This document shows, in pieces, positions 8,113 through 16,172 of a stretch of DNA of 64,000 bases (within the stretch, counting starts at the first letter, position 1; each line of letters opens with the position of its first letter). Source of the DNA: Pandoraea terrae (GTDB taxonomy: Bacteria; Pseudomonadota; Gammaproteobacteria; Burkholderiales; Burkholderiaceae); NCBI RefSeq assembly GCF_902459695.1, contig NZ_CABPRZ010000029.1, positions 1 to 64,000 of the forward strand, given 5' to 3'. The notes below the pieces were generated by a model. It was not told where the DNA came from, made no database searches, and saw nothing but the letters and a program-made list of their open reading frames with translations. A program made the translations under genes and the position numbers.

Positions 8113-9555
8113 GTGCAACAGAAGACGGTAGAGCAAGGAACCTTTGACGATCACGGGGAGGCAAGGCCCGATTCCGGACCGGGTGCGCGGCGAAACCGGG
8201 AACTGCGCCTTACGCAGATTATCCTTGCCGCCCGGCAGACATTTCAGGAGGATGGGTATGCTGGATTCGCAACACGCAGCGTCGCGGCTCGCGTAGGAAT
8301 CACATTAGGAAACCTTCAATACTACTTTCGAACGAAAGAGGAATTGCTACGCGCGGCGCTGCAGACACATATTGGCCAGATTGTCAGCGACTACACGGCA
8401 ATCGCACGCCAGTCAGGTGTCAGCGCCGCGCGGCGTTGCTCCGTGCTGCTAGAGCGCATTTTTCACGACATTAACGAAACCGATCTACCGAAGTTCCTGT
8501 TTGAAGTCCGGGCTTTCGCGCAGCATGAGCCGTATGCTGCGGAGCTCGTTGACGATATGTATGCCGAATATCGGGGTACCTTCGCGAAGCTGCTATCAGA
8601 GCTCCACCCGACTTTGACTAACGAACAGAGCCTGGCGCGCGCATCCGTTCTTGTCGCGCAGACGTCCGGATTGATGATATTCGCCTACTACGGCGGAGAC
8701 TCGGATAAGGACTATGCGGAATTCGTTCGCATGACAGGGCGATCTGTGAAAATGATCGTGGGCTTGTCGCCACAAACGCTGGAAAACGAAGCTCGTCTTC
8801 ACGGTTCGCGCAATCGTCAAGCATATGGCAAGAGCAGTGCGCAGGTCGGCGTCTTTGACGCTGAGAAGCACGTCCAGCACAGGCTATTCGAGCTGAGCAT
8901 GCGACACACAGGACAAGATGCCCTCTTCTATTCCCGACCAACGGTTCAAGGGAAGCGTCGAGAGGTAAAGGTCAACGAGATCGTCTCTTCTGCCGCTAAC
9001 CTTTTGGCGGCGGAAGGATACGCGAATTTTACTCTAGCGCGAGTGGCCAAGGAGCTGGGCATTCTGCCATCCGCGCTGCAGAACTATTTTCCAACACATG
9101 ACGACCTGCTCCGCTCGACAATTGACGCGATCATGAAGGCCTATCTGGACCGCTATGCAGAAATGGGCAAGCCGAGCGGGAAACCTGCGCTGGAGCGACT
9201 GTGTGGAATCGTTGACAATGCTTTAGAAGAAGCCCGCGATTCGAGGGTATGTCGATTCTTGTTCGAAATAATTGCACTGGCCCAGCACTCGGACATAACG
9301 CTTGAACTCCTGAGAAGACTCTACCCCGCCTATCGAGCGATTTACGTGGATCTGCTGCGCGAGATAGACTCGTCTGCCACCGCGCGCGAATGCCACGCGC
9401 GCGCGACACTAATCGCGGCGCAGATGGAAGGCGCAACGATTTTGATGTTCGGTTCCCAGAAGCAACGTCCGGACATGGACCGCGTTTTCGAGCTGATGAG
9501 GGCCATAACGATTCGCATCGCGCACGGAAACATTGGCGCAAAGGGCGCGGCGTAG
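8113..9555 (+). CDS. Transcriptional regulator with two TetR domains in one chain (locus 1)
   Basis: The 480-residue protein contains two complete TetR-type helix-turn-helix regions: residues about 28-80 (VAARVGITLGNLQYYFRTKE) and about 281-340 (VAKELGILPSALQNYFPTHD). Each is followed by an alpha-helical ligand-binding-type region, so it is a tandem fusion of two TetR monomers that could act as a single-chain dimer. The start is GTG at 8113, preceded by GGGAGA. It is divergent from the dioxygenase-like operon and close to the GACCTA repeats, which makes local and self-regulation likely. The inducer is unknown; a CoA thioester or lipid would fit the neighbourhood. Confidence 0.85.
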   Translation: MQQKTVEQGTFDDHGEARPDSGPGARRNRELRLTQIILAARQTFQEDGYAGFATRSVAARVGITLGNLQYYFRTKEELLRAALQTHIGQIVSDYTAIARQSGVSAARRCSVLLERIFHDINETDLPKFLFEVRAFAQHEPYAAELVDDMYAEYRGTFAKLLSELHPTLTNEQSLARASVLVAQTSGLMIFAYYGGDSDKDYAEFVRMTGRSVKMIVGLSPQTLENEARLHGSRNRQAYGKSSAQVGVFDAEKHVQHRLFELSMRHTGQDALFYSRPTVQGKRREVKVNEIVSSAANLLAAEGYANFTLARVAKELGILPSALQNYFPTHDDLLRSTIDAIMKAYLDRYAEMGKPSGKPALERLCGIVDNALEEARDSRVCRFLFEIIALAQHSDITLELLRRLYPAYRAIYVDLLREIDSSATARECHARATLIAAQMEGATILMFGSQKQRPDMDRVFELMRAITIRIAHGNIGAKGAA

Positions 9556-9714
9556 AGCCGTCACATTCGTTGGCCACACTCGCGCGCCAACGCGCGTGCA
9601 AGTTAGCGCGTACGGGTTTCTTGTAGCTCAGCGCCTCCTTCTGGGAGGCAGCCAAAAGCGGCGCAATCCGCGGCAAGCAACGCGACGATTAAGGCGGCTC
9701 ACCAACCGTGACGA

Positions 9715-9746
9715 ATGACATACGGGACCTCGGTCCCGTATGTCAT
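9715..9746. terminator. Perfect 15-bp inverted repeat between convergent genes
   Basis: ATGACATACGGGACC (9715-9729) is followed by TC and then its exact reverse complement (9732-9746). It lies between the ends of the convergent double-TetR gene (stop at 9555) and the nitronate-monooxygenase-like gene (stop at 9832). A bidirectional terminator is the simplest reading, but there is no T-tract on either side and the loop is only two bases. A protein-binding site is the alternative. Confidence 0.5.
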
Positions 9747-9831
9747 CGCAATTGGCGCGGCGTGGTCGCTTTGCCCGTTTGTACCGGCTGTCGAATTCAA
9801 ACTGTGCGACTGCCATGATATCGCAGCGCCG

Positions 9832-10836
9832 TTAGAGCGCGGCGACTGCGAGATCAGACGTATGGTCGAGCATCTGCCTTAACCGAGACCGGATCAGGAT
9901 CTCCGCATCGTCGACGATTGTATCGATGAGTTCCTTGACTGTCGGAATGTCGTCAATGAGGCCGGCGACCATGCCGCAACTCCACGCACCGGAATCCATC
10001 AGCCCGTCTCGCATCACCTTCGGATACACGCCGGCCACTTGGTCCATGATATCGTCGATGCGAAGATCCTTGCCTTTCTCCCGCTCGATATCCAGCAGGC
10101 GTTCGACACCCGCGTTGTTGAGGACGCGCTCGGTATTTCGAAGACCGCGCATGACGAGCCTCGTGTCAAGTTCCGTTGCGTTGACGATAGCTTTTTTCAC
10201 GTTCTCGTGCACTGGGGCTTCCCGCGTAGCAATGAAGCGCGTGCCCATGTTGATGCCATCAGCTCCCAACGCAAGCGCTGCCACCAGGCCGCGGCCGTTG
10301 CCGATGCCGCCCGACGCGACGATTGGAACGGTGAGCCTGGTCGCCGCTCGCGGAATCAACACCATATTCGGAATATCGTCTTCTCCCGGATGGCCGCCAC
10401 ATTCGAAGCCGTCGACCGTCACGGCGTCACAACCGATCTGTTGGGCCGTCAGTGCGTGACGAAGCGACGTGCATTTATGAAACACCGTGATCCCGGCGTT
10501 CTTCAGTTGCTTGATGTAGGGCTCCGGATTGCGGCCAGCCGTTTCCACGATACACACACCACCCTGGGCGATCGCGTCGATATATTCGGCGTACGGCGGG
10601 TCTGAAAACGTCGGAAGAAACGTGAGATTGACGCCGAAGGGGCTGTCGGTCATGTTTCGGCAACGGGCAATTTCCTTCGCAAGCAGTTCAGGCGTTTTTT
10701 GCGTCAACGCCGTGATGATGCCGAGGCCGCCTGCGTTCGAAACGGCCGACGCGAGCTCGGCCAAGCCGACATAGTGCATCCCGCCCTGGATGATCGGGTG
10801 CCTGATTTGAAACAGTTCGGTAATTCGTGTCTTCAT
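9832..10836 (-). CDS. Nitronate monooxygenase / 2-nitropropane dioxygenase family flavoprotein
   Basis: The 334-residue protein has a TIM-barrel FMN-binding pattern: RHPIIQGGMHYVG at the N-terminus, DGFECGGHPGEDD in the middle, then SGGIGNGRGLVAALALGADG for phosphate binding and MGTRFIATREAPVH. These are hallmarks of the NMO/FabK-like superfamily. Members either detoxify alkyl nitronates or act as flavin enoyl reductases in CoA-ester pathways; in steroid degraders a family member (IpdC) acts on ring-derived CoA esters. The lipid-catabolic neighbourhood makes a CoA-ester role worth considering. The start at 10836 has AAGGA at good spacing; the 222-nt in-frame extension upstream lacks family similarity. 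Confidence 0.85.
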   Translation of the reverse strand: MKTRITELFQIRHPIIQGGMHYVGLAELASAVSNAGGLGIITALTQKTPELLAKEIARCRNMTDSPFGVNLTFLPTFSDPPYAEYIDAIAQGGVCIVETAGRNPEPYIKQLKNAGITVFHKCTSLRHALTAQQIGCDAVTVDGFECGGHPGEDDIPNMVLIPRAATRLTVPIVASGGIGNGRGLVAALALGADGINMGTRFIATREAPVHENVKKAIVNATELDTRLVMRGLRNTERVLNNAGVERLLDIEREKGKDLRIDDIMDQVAGVYPKVMRDGLMDSGAWSCGMVAGLIDDIPTVKELIDTIVDDAEILIRSRLRQMLDHTSDLAVAAL

Positions 10837-11057
10837 GCTGGTTTCCTTGTCTCTCAGCGCGTGCGCGGTTTTTGGCAACGTTGACGGAACCATGATAGTG
10901 ATCCTGTCGTGTCCGCTCCATTCGGGTTCCGCGTGGGAAGACAGCGCGATCATTCCGCCCGGCATTGGCGGGAATGACCGGCGCGACGAAGCCTCCGAAT
11001 ACCAATGATTCGGTTTTACGAATGCGGATTGATTTGTATGAGCGCGGGAAACGCGCA

Positions 11058-11717
11058 TCAGGAGTCGCGTTGTGGACGATCGCCGCTTGAAAGGTACAGG
11101 GTCGTCATCAGTTTGAGTTCACGTCGTAGCTCGTGGCCAAACAGGTCGCCCGCGTACAGGATCGCTCGATGCACCAACGCTTCGCCCGTGGATTCGACAA
11201 CAAAGGCCGCGAGCCGCAAGTCGGGCCGCGGGATGGGCTCACCGCAGACGCGCAATGCGTGTTCGAGCAGATCGGCAATGGCAAGGGAAACACGCTTGAG
11301 GTGATGGATTTTGCTTACTCTACCCATTTGGTCGAGCAACACGCGATGCAGATCGAGATCCTTTTCGTATGCATCTACCGTGGTGTCGACCCACGCGTCG
11401 ACAAGCTGTGCGATACCTTTGCCTTCGACTTTGCCGAACGCGCGTGCATACATGTTCAGAAGGTCGTCGCAGTGACGTTTGATGAGCTTTGCGACGATTG
11501 CTTCTTTGCTGGTGAAATACTCGTAGAGCGAGCCTACGCTGACACCCGCTGCCTCGGCGATCCGCGTGGTGCTGGTGGCTTCGAATCCGTCGCGTACCAG
11601 CAGGTGTTGCGCCGCATCGAGGATCGCATTGACCGTCATCACGGACCGACCCTGCCTTGGTCTGCGTCGTACGGCGATCTGCGTGCCCGCGGTAAATTTC
11701 CGGTTCCTGATGGGCAC
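11058..11717 (-). CDS. TetR/AcrR family transcriptional regulator
   Basis: A single TetR HTH lies near the N-terminus (TTRIAEAAGVSVGSLYEYFTSKE), followed by a helical ligand-binding domain of usual length. I prefer the GTG at 11717, since AGGAGG sits four bases before it. An ATG at 11735 in the same frame is possible but has no clear site. The gene lies 221 nt upstream of the nitronate-monooxygenase-like gene on the same strand and probably controls it or itself. Confidence 0.8.
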   Translation of the reverse strand: MPIRNRKFTAGTQIAVRRRPRQGRSVMTVNAILDAAQHLLVRDGFEATSTTRIAEAAGVSVGSLYEYFTSKEAIVAKLIKRHCDDLLNMYARAFGKVEGKGIAQLVDAWVDTTVDAYEKDLDLHRVLLDQMGRVSKIHHLKRVSLAIADLLEHALRVCGEPIPRPDLRLAAFVVESTGEALVHRAILYAGDLFGHELRRELKLMTTLYLSSGDRPQRDS

Positions 11718-12183
11718 GTGTCCTCCTGTCGTCATCGTTTTGCGCCAAACGAAAGGCTGCCCGACGCCTGCGCCTGTCGCCCATTGTAGCGATATTTCGC
11801 TGCAACGAGACTTGGGCCAACACTGGAAATCCGAATGAAGCGAACCCAAGAAGAGTCTGGGCGGGGTGTCAAGACCGGCAAGTCGTTAGGCCAGCTCTGA
11901 ACTGACGAATTCACGTATCCGAATGGGCTGTTTTGCGGCGCTGCGGTGAAGCTTGGACGACCGGCCAGTCGGACGCGGTGATATGGCAGCGGAATCCGAA
12001 TGGAGCCCGGAAAAAGCGGCGTATATGATAGATCGAACCTTAGATTTGCTGGTGTCCCGATGAACGTTGGCTGCTCGATTGAATAAGCAACGATACCCGG
12101 AGACGGAGACATGGAACCGAAAGAAATCGTCGAATCCTCGGGACTATACGAAGCCGAACACACAAACGAGATCAGGAGAAGCA

Positions 12184-12948
12184 ATGTCTGACATTATCAA
12201 AAGTATCGCGCAGGGCGTTTTGACCATCACTATCAACCGGGCGGAAAAGCGAAACTCGATCACGGCCGAAATGTATGCGACCTTCGAGGCCGCATTGTCG
12301 GAAGCTGAAAACGACAGAGAAGTCCGGGTTGTCCTGATAACGGGTAGTGAGAAAGTGTTCTCGGCGGGTAATGATCTGGGGGATTTCATCCACAACCCGC
12401 CAGCGAGCCTGGACTCCCCGACATGGAAATTCGTGCGGCGTCTCGCCGCATTTCCGAAACCGGTGATCGCAGCTGTGTGCGGGGCTGCGATCGGTATCGG
12501 CATGACGATGCTACTCCATTGCGACTTGGTTTTCGCGGGTGAGAACGCCAAATTCAGCGTGCCATTCGTTGACCTTGGATTGTGCCCTGAGGCGGCGTCC
12601 AGTCTTCTGCTACCTCTGAGAGTGGGACATCAGCGAGCATCATGGGCCTTGCTGTCGTGCGAGGCGTTTGACGCCGAAACGGCACGCGAGATGGGGCTAG
12701 TCAATCGGGTGCTTCCTGTCGAACATGTATTTGATTTCGCGAACCAGGAGGCTGCGAGACTTGTCGCGAAGCCCATCGAGTCCCTTGTAGAAACGAAGCG
12801 TTTGATGAAGGCAATGTATGGCGATCAGATATCGGCACGTGTTGACGAAGAAGCTGTTACGTTCGCAAAGATGCTTGCCGGTGATGCAGCAAAGGAGGCA
12901 ATCGCGTCGTTCCAGGAAAAGAGAAAGCCGGATTTCAGCCGCTTTTAG
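12184..12948 (+). CDS. Enoyl-CoA hydratase/isomerase (crotonase) family protein
   Basis: The 254-residue protein has the crotonase fold motifs: the oxyanion-hole segment FSAGNDLGDF (about residue 60), CGAAIGIGMTMLLHCDL, and the catalytic-Glu region DLGLCPEAASSLLLP. The PEAASS form is common in isomerase-type and trans-hydratase members, so either hydration or double-bond shift of an enoyl-CoA is possible. The start at 12184 follows AGGAGAAGCA. It stands alone on the plus strand between the TetR gene and the second dioxygenase-like gene; the neighbouring regulators may control it. Confidence 0.87.
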   Translation: MSDIIKSIAQGVLTITINRAEKRNSITAEMYATFEAALSEAENDREVRVVLITGSEKVFSAGNDLGDFIHNPPASLDSPTWKFVRRLAAFPKPVIAAVCGAAIGIGMTMLLHCDLVFAGENAKFSVPFVDLGLCPEAASSLLLPLRVGHQRASWALLSCEAFDAETAREMGLVNRVLPVEHVFDFANQEAARLVAKPIESLVETKRLMKAMYGDQISARVDEEAVTFAKMLAGDAAKEAIASFQEKRKPDFSRF

Positions 12949-13306
12949 CGCGCAAGTGCGGCGATCGACGCGCGTGACCCTCAGGCCGAATCAATACAGT
13001 CGAATATCGGTACGCTCAAATTCTCCGCGAGATAAAGGACATCTTCGTCGAGCGTGCCGGCCGCACGACGGTCACGATCCCTGTTGGACTCCGTTGGCAC
13101 GACGCTCGATGCCATTCGTTGTGGCTCGCGAGAAGAGCGTCAAACTGGACTACTGCCGATTCGGTGGACATCGACCTAAGCTTCTTGGTCTGCTACCGGG
13201 ACGGCAGCAGACCAGACAACGCGAGTCATCACCAACCTCAACGTCACCATCCTCTCACCATCGGCCGCTTAAGAGTGATGGATGGCCGCGGTCGCGGCAA
13301 CCATGC
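12949..13306. other. 358-bp gap with no recognisable feature
   Basis: This gap between two convergent genes (crotonase and dioxygenase-like copy 2) shows no convincing reading frame, RNA or repeat. Short frames in it have no ribosome binding site and no recognisable protein similarity. It may be degraded former coding DNA. Confidence 0.5.
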
Positions 13307-14134
13307 TCAGCGCAGTTGGGTGAAATGACTGGGGTGGTAGGGATCACCGGGATTCAGCGACGGATCGTTGGCCCCACCAAACTCCATCTGATAGTCGCTC
13401 TCCACAGGGGGCAGCGCTCGGTAGAACAGCTTGTCGCCGGTGAACCGCAGTGCCATTGTGTGGCGCGTCGGGCAGGCTGGCGTCACGGGAGCACCGCCGT
13501 GCAGGGCACCGGAGTGGAACACCAGGGCATCGCCGGGCTCTAGATCCCAGGAGATCACGTCCCACGACGTCGGGTCATTCTTGCGATCCGCCTCGATGTC
13601 AGGAAGTTTCTGGAAGAAGTCTCCACCCCACCCCGGCGCAGTGGGATCCGATGGGTCGACATATGCCGGTGCGTCGTACTCGGGGCCGAGGTGGGAGCCG
13701 CGCACGATTTCGAGCGAATTCTCCTTGGGAAGGCTCTCGAAGCTGAACCAGAGGTTGGCCACGTGCGGCCCGTTTGCCGGTATCACTGAGGTGTCCTGGT
13801 GCCAGGGTGACCCCCCTGCCTTCCCACCTGATTTGATGAACAGTTCTTCGGTAATGAACCAGACGTGCTCCGAGTCCCACAGGGACGCAAAGAGATCTTG
13901 GAGCCCAACCTCCCGGACAAATGCCAGGTACATATCTCTGTTCGCAGGATTGCCGTATTCGTTGTAGTGCGCGTCACTCGTTCCTTCGAAGATAATCTTG
14001 CCGGTGCCGGGGTGGGCAATCGCGTAGTCGAAACACTCACGTGCACGCTTCATTTGCTCCGGCGAGAACAAGCCCCGGATGACGATGGCACCATTAACTG
14101 CCAAGTCCTGCTTCATCTGTTCAGTTACTTGCAT
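13307..14134 (-). CDS. Phytanoyl-CoA dioxygenase (PhyH) family Fe(II)/2-oxoglutarate oxygenase, copy 2
   Basis: The 275-residue protein has the iron triad His112-x-Asp114 (SPWHQDTS) and His212 (SGALHGG), with Arg residues in the following ALRFTGD region for 2-oxoglutarate. It resembles PhyH/ectoine-hydroxylase-like proteins and is only distantly similar to the copy at 6392. The start at 14134 follows GGAAGGG. It faces the double-TetR gene at 14638 across a regulatory block homologous to that of locus 1. Its substrate cannot be deduced; context points to lipid or CoA-ester catabolism. Confidence 0.85.
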   Translation of the reverse strand: MQVTEQMKQDLAVNGAIVIRGLFSPEQMKRARECFDYAIAHPGTGKIIFEGTSDAHYNEYGNPANRDMYLAFVREVGLQDLFASLWDSEHVWFITEELFIKSGGKAGGSPWHQDTSVIPANGPHVANLWFSFESLPKENSLEIVRGSHLGPEYDAPAYVDPSDPTAPGWGGDFFQKLPDIEADRKNDPTSWDVISWDLEPGDALVFHSGALHGGAPVTPACPTRHTMALRFTGDKLFYRALPPVESDYQMEFGGANDPSLNPGDPYHPSHFTQLR

Positions 14135-14280
14135 GTAACCCTTCCTTTTTCAGCAATAGTTGAGAATTAAGTCGGAATCCCAGACGCTCGGCGGCCGGTT
14201 CGTCGATCCCATCACACTGCGAGCCGGAGAGGCGAATCGCGTTGAAGCCGGCATCGCACCAAACCCATTGACACGTCTTT

Positions 14281-14335
14281 ATGACCCACAATACACGTAT
14301 TACTGACCTAAATTAGCGGTGTTGTGACCTATAAT
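14281..14335. promoter_or_regulatory. Array of three TGACC repeats at 21-22 bp spacing (locus 2)
   Basis: TGACC motifs start at 14282, 14304 and 14325. The third reads GTGACCTATAAT and includes TATAAT at 14330-14335. Aligned with the 7804 array, the spacer bases also match in part (CGTAT between repeats 1 and 2, TAGCGG between repeats 2 and 3), so the two arrays share ancestry. It lies 148 bp upstream of the leftward dioxygenase-like gene and about 300 bp before the double-TetR gene. Confidence 0.6.
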
Positions 14336-14350
14336 CAAGGCACTTGAGGG

Positions 14351-14372
14351 CAGGGAAAACACCAACTGGCGC
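14351..14372. repeat. 22-bp element shared with the first dioxygenase locus (copy 2)
   Basis: This is the exact second copy of the element at 7875-7896, again beginning 26 bp after the start of the last TGACC motif. In this locus it is followed by a fragment of a response-regulator gene, so the regulatory block now lies farther from the regulator it may serve. Confidence 0.65.
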
Positions 14373-14461
14373 GACAATTTTGAATGCGCGCCATGAAGCC
14401 AGACAGGAGCGGCACCGGATCGGCTGGGGCAGAAATATATTGGGTTTTCTTGAAGCCAACC

Positions 14462-14569
14462 CACAAATTGCGCGCACTGCAAACCGGCGCGAAGAACTTC
14501 ATCAGCAAACCGTTCGATCTGGCCGAAGTTCTGATGCGGGTTCACAACATGTTGGAGGTCCGCTTGCTG
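14462..14569 (+). pseudogene. Fragment of a response-regulator receiver domain
   Basis: One frame in the leader of the second double-TetR gene reads HKLRALQTGAKNFISKPFDL and continues AEVLMRVHNMLEVRLL. This is the last third of a CheY-like receiver domain, with the conserved Lys-Pro pair (SKPFD). The phosphoacceptor Asp and the rest of the gene are missing. It is a remnant of a two-component regulator gene, caught between the 14351 element and the TetR start. The frame stays open from 14384 to 14617, but no start signal supports its expression. Confidence 0.65.
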
Positions 14570-14637
14570 GTTCGGCCGTCGCACCCCCGCCCGACTTTCG
14601 GCAAAATAGCGTGCTAGTGGAATTGGAACCTCTCGAC

Positions 14638-15894
14638 ATGCTCCCGAAAACGGCACCCGCACGGCAACCCAAGCAGCAACGATCACAAGTGACCCGAAAC
14701 CGGATCGCGCAGGCAGCGATTCAACTGCTCGGGGAAATCGGCGAAGCCGGCCTGACGCATCGCGACGTCGCAACGTGCGCTCAGGTCTCGCTGGCCGCCA
14801 CGACTTACCACTATGCGTCGAAATTCGACCTGCTCGCACACGCGTCGTCCGTTATCCTCGAAGACTACGAGACGCGATTTCGCGGCTTCGCGTCCCGGCA
14901 GACGACGCTCACGTCGGGCCGCCCGACGTTCGAGCAGTTCCTCGTCCGCCTGTTGCACAATGCTGCGGGACGGGAGCGACTGCGCACGATCGCCTGGTGC
15001 GAGATCATGCTCATCGCCGGTCGAAACGCCGACACCCGTGCGCTTGCGAAGGTCTGGTACGCGCGCCTGCACGAGATCTGGACGGATATCGCATCGCTCC
15101 TGGGCGCAAGCGCCGACCCACTCCACGTCCAGGCGGTGATCGACCGGACCATTGGGCTGCTGTTTATCGTCATGTCGCTCGGCCTGACGCCAGATGAAGC
15201 CGCAGCCTGCTACACCGACGGCCTCGACAAAGTCGGGCCCGCGCCCTTGTCCGACGCCCCGGTGCCCACTTCGGCACGCGCCCCCACAAAACGCGTCAAA
15301 GGGCACGAAACCCGCCAGCAATTGCTCGACGCCGCCATCAGGCTGATGGCGACGCATGGGGCCGGCGCCGTGACAGGACGCTCGATTGCCGCCGAAGCCG
15401 GCGTGGCGCCGGCTGTTCCATCCTACTATTTCAAGCCGGTCGGCACGCTGATCGACGCAGCACGCGAACAACTCTACGAAGCCGCCAAGACGCGTTATCG
15501 CGAAAGCGTGACCGGAATCGACCTTGCGACCGCCACGCTCGACCAGATCGTCGACTTGACCACCGCCGTGCTAGTCCGCGAAGTCACGCAGTTCAGCGAT
15601 TTCAATCTCGCCACCCTCGCGATCGAGGTGGAGGCCGCGAGGCAGCCGACGCTGCGCCCCATGGTCGGCCAATGGTTCAGCGACCGGAGCCGGCCATGGC
15701 ACCGGCTCCTGACCAAATTCAACAGTGCAGCGTCTGCAGCCGATGGGCTGCTCATGGTGAGTCTCTTTACGGGCATGCAGGTTCGCTTGCTGGCAACCGG
15801 CGCCGAGATCTCGGCGCTGGGCGACCTGCGACTCGAGTTTCTAGCAGCGCTTGATGCGCTGGGGTACGGGAAGGCGAATTCGTCAGCCGGATAA
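14638..15894 (+). CDS. Transcriptional regulator with two TetR domains in one chain (locus 2)
   Basis: The 418-residue protein carries two TetR HTH regions: about residues 17-70 (DVATCAQVSLAATTYHYASK) and about 222-275 (SIAAEAGVAPAVPSYYFKPV), each with a following helical domain. A linker rich in Pro and Ala (about 200-220) joins the halves. The ATG at 14638 is the best start; the frame is open to 14344, but that part overlaps the receiver-domain remnant. It is divergent from the dioxygenase-like gene and directly upstream of the beta-oxidation operon at 16173, so it may control both. It is a distant analogue of the regulator at 8113. Confidence 0.82.
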   Translation: MLPKTAPARQPKQQRSQVTRNRIAQAAIQLLGEIGEAGLTHRDVATCAQVSLAATTYHYASKFDLLAHASSVILEDYETRFRGFASRQTTLTSGRPTFEQFLVRLLHNAAGRERLRTIAWCEIMLIAGRNADTRALAKVWYARLHEIWTDIASLLGASADPLHVQAVIDRTIGLLFIVMSLGLTPDEAAACYTDGLDKVGPAPLSDAPVPTSARAPTKRVKGHETRQQLLDAAIRLMATHGAGAVTGRSIAAEAGVAPAVPSYYFKPVGTLIDAAREQLYEAAKTRYRESVTGIDLATATLDQIVDLTTAVLVREVTQFSDFNLATLAIEVEAARQPTLRPMVGQWFSDRSRPWHRLLTKFNSAASAADGLLMVSLFTGMQVRLLATGAEISALGDLRLEFLAALDALGYGKANSSAG

Positions 15895-15920
15895 AATCTG
15901 TACACATGATCGAAAAACTA

Positions 15921-15962
15921 TTGACGCGATCTAGCAAGGTCGCTACATTAGCCTTCATGTAG
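15921..15962 (+). promoter_or_regulatory. Sigma-70-type promoter with overlapping palindrome before the beta-oxidation operon
   Basis: TTGACG (15921-15926) and TACATT (15944-15949) are separated by exactly 17 bp. A CTACAT / ATGTAG inverted repeat (15943-15948 and 15957-15962) overlaps the -10 box and the expected transcription start. This is a classic repressor-operator layout, suited to one of the nearby TetR-type proteins. It would give a leader of about 215 nt before the SDR gene. Confidence 0.5.
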
Positions 15963-16172
15963 GCTGATTTATGGGATATGTCCGTTGATTTTCCTCTCAG
16001 CCAATATCCGTACAACCATCTTCTTTGGCCTTCATGGCAGATAGCCGTGCCTCGAACATGACCTTGTGAGCCGAGGCCATCCGGCGGCACGGCAATCGGT
16101 CGCGCAAGGCGCCCGCAGTCCGTACCGGCGCATTTGCAGGTCATTACGAAGTTCATATCAAGGAAGCGAGCT

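Noticed and set aside
7874-8164. A 96-codon minus-strand frame in the control region of locus 1
   Set aside because: It covers the conserved 22-bp element and the palindromic operator, overlaps the double-TetR start, and has no ribosome site or recognisable similarity.
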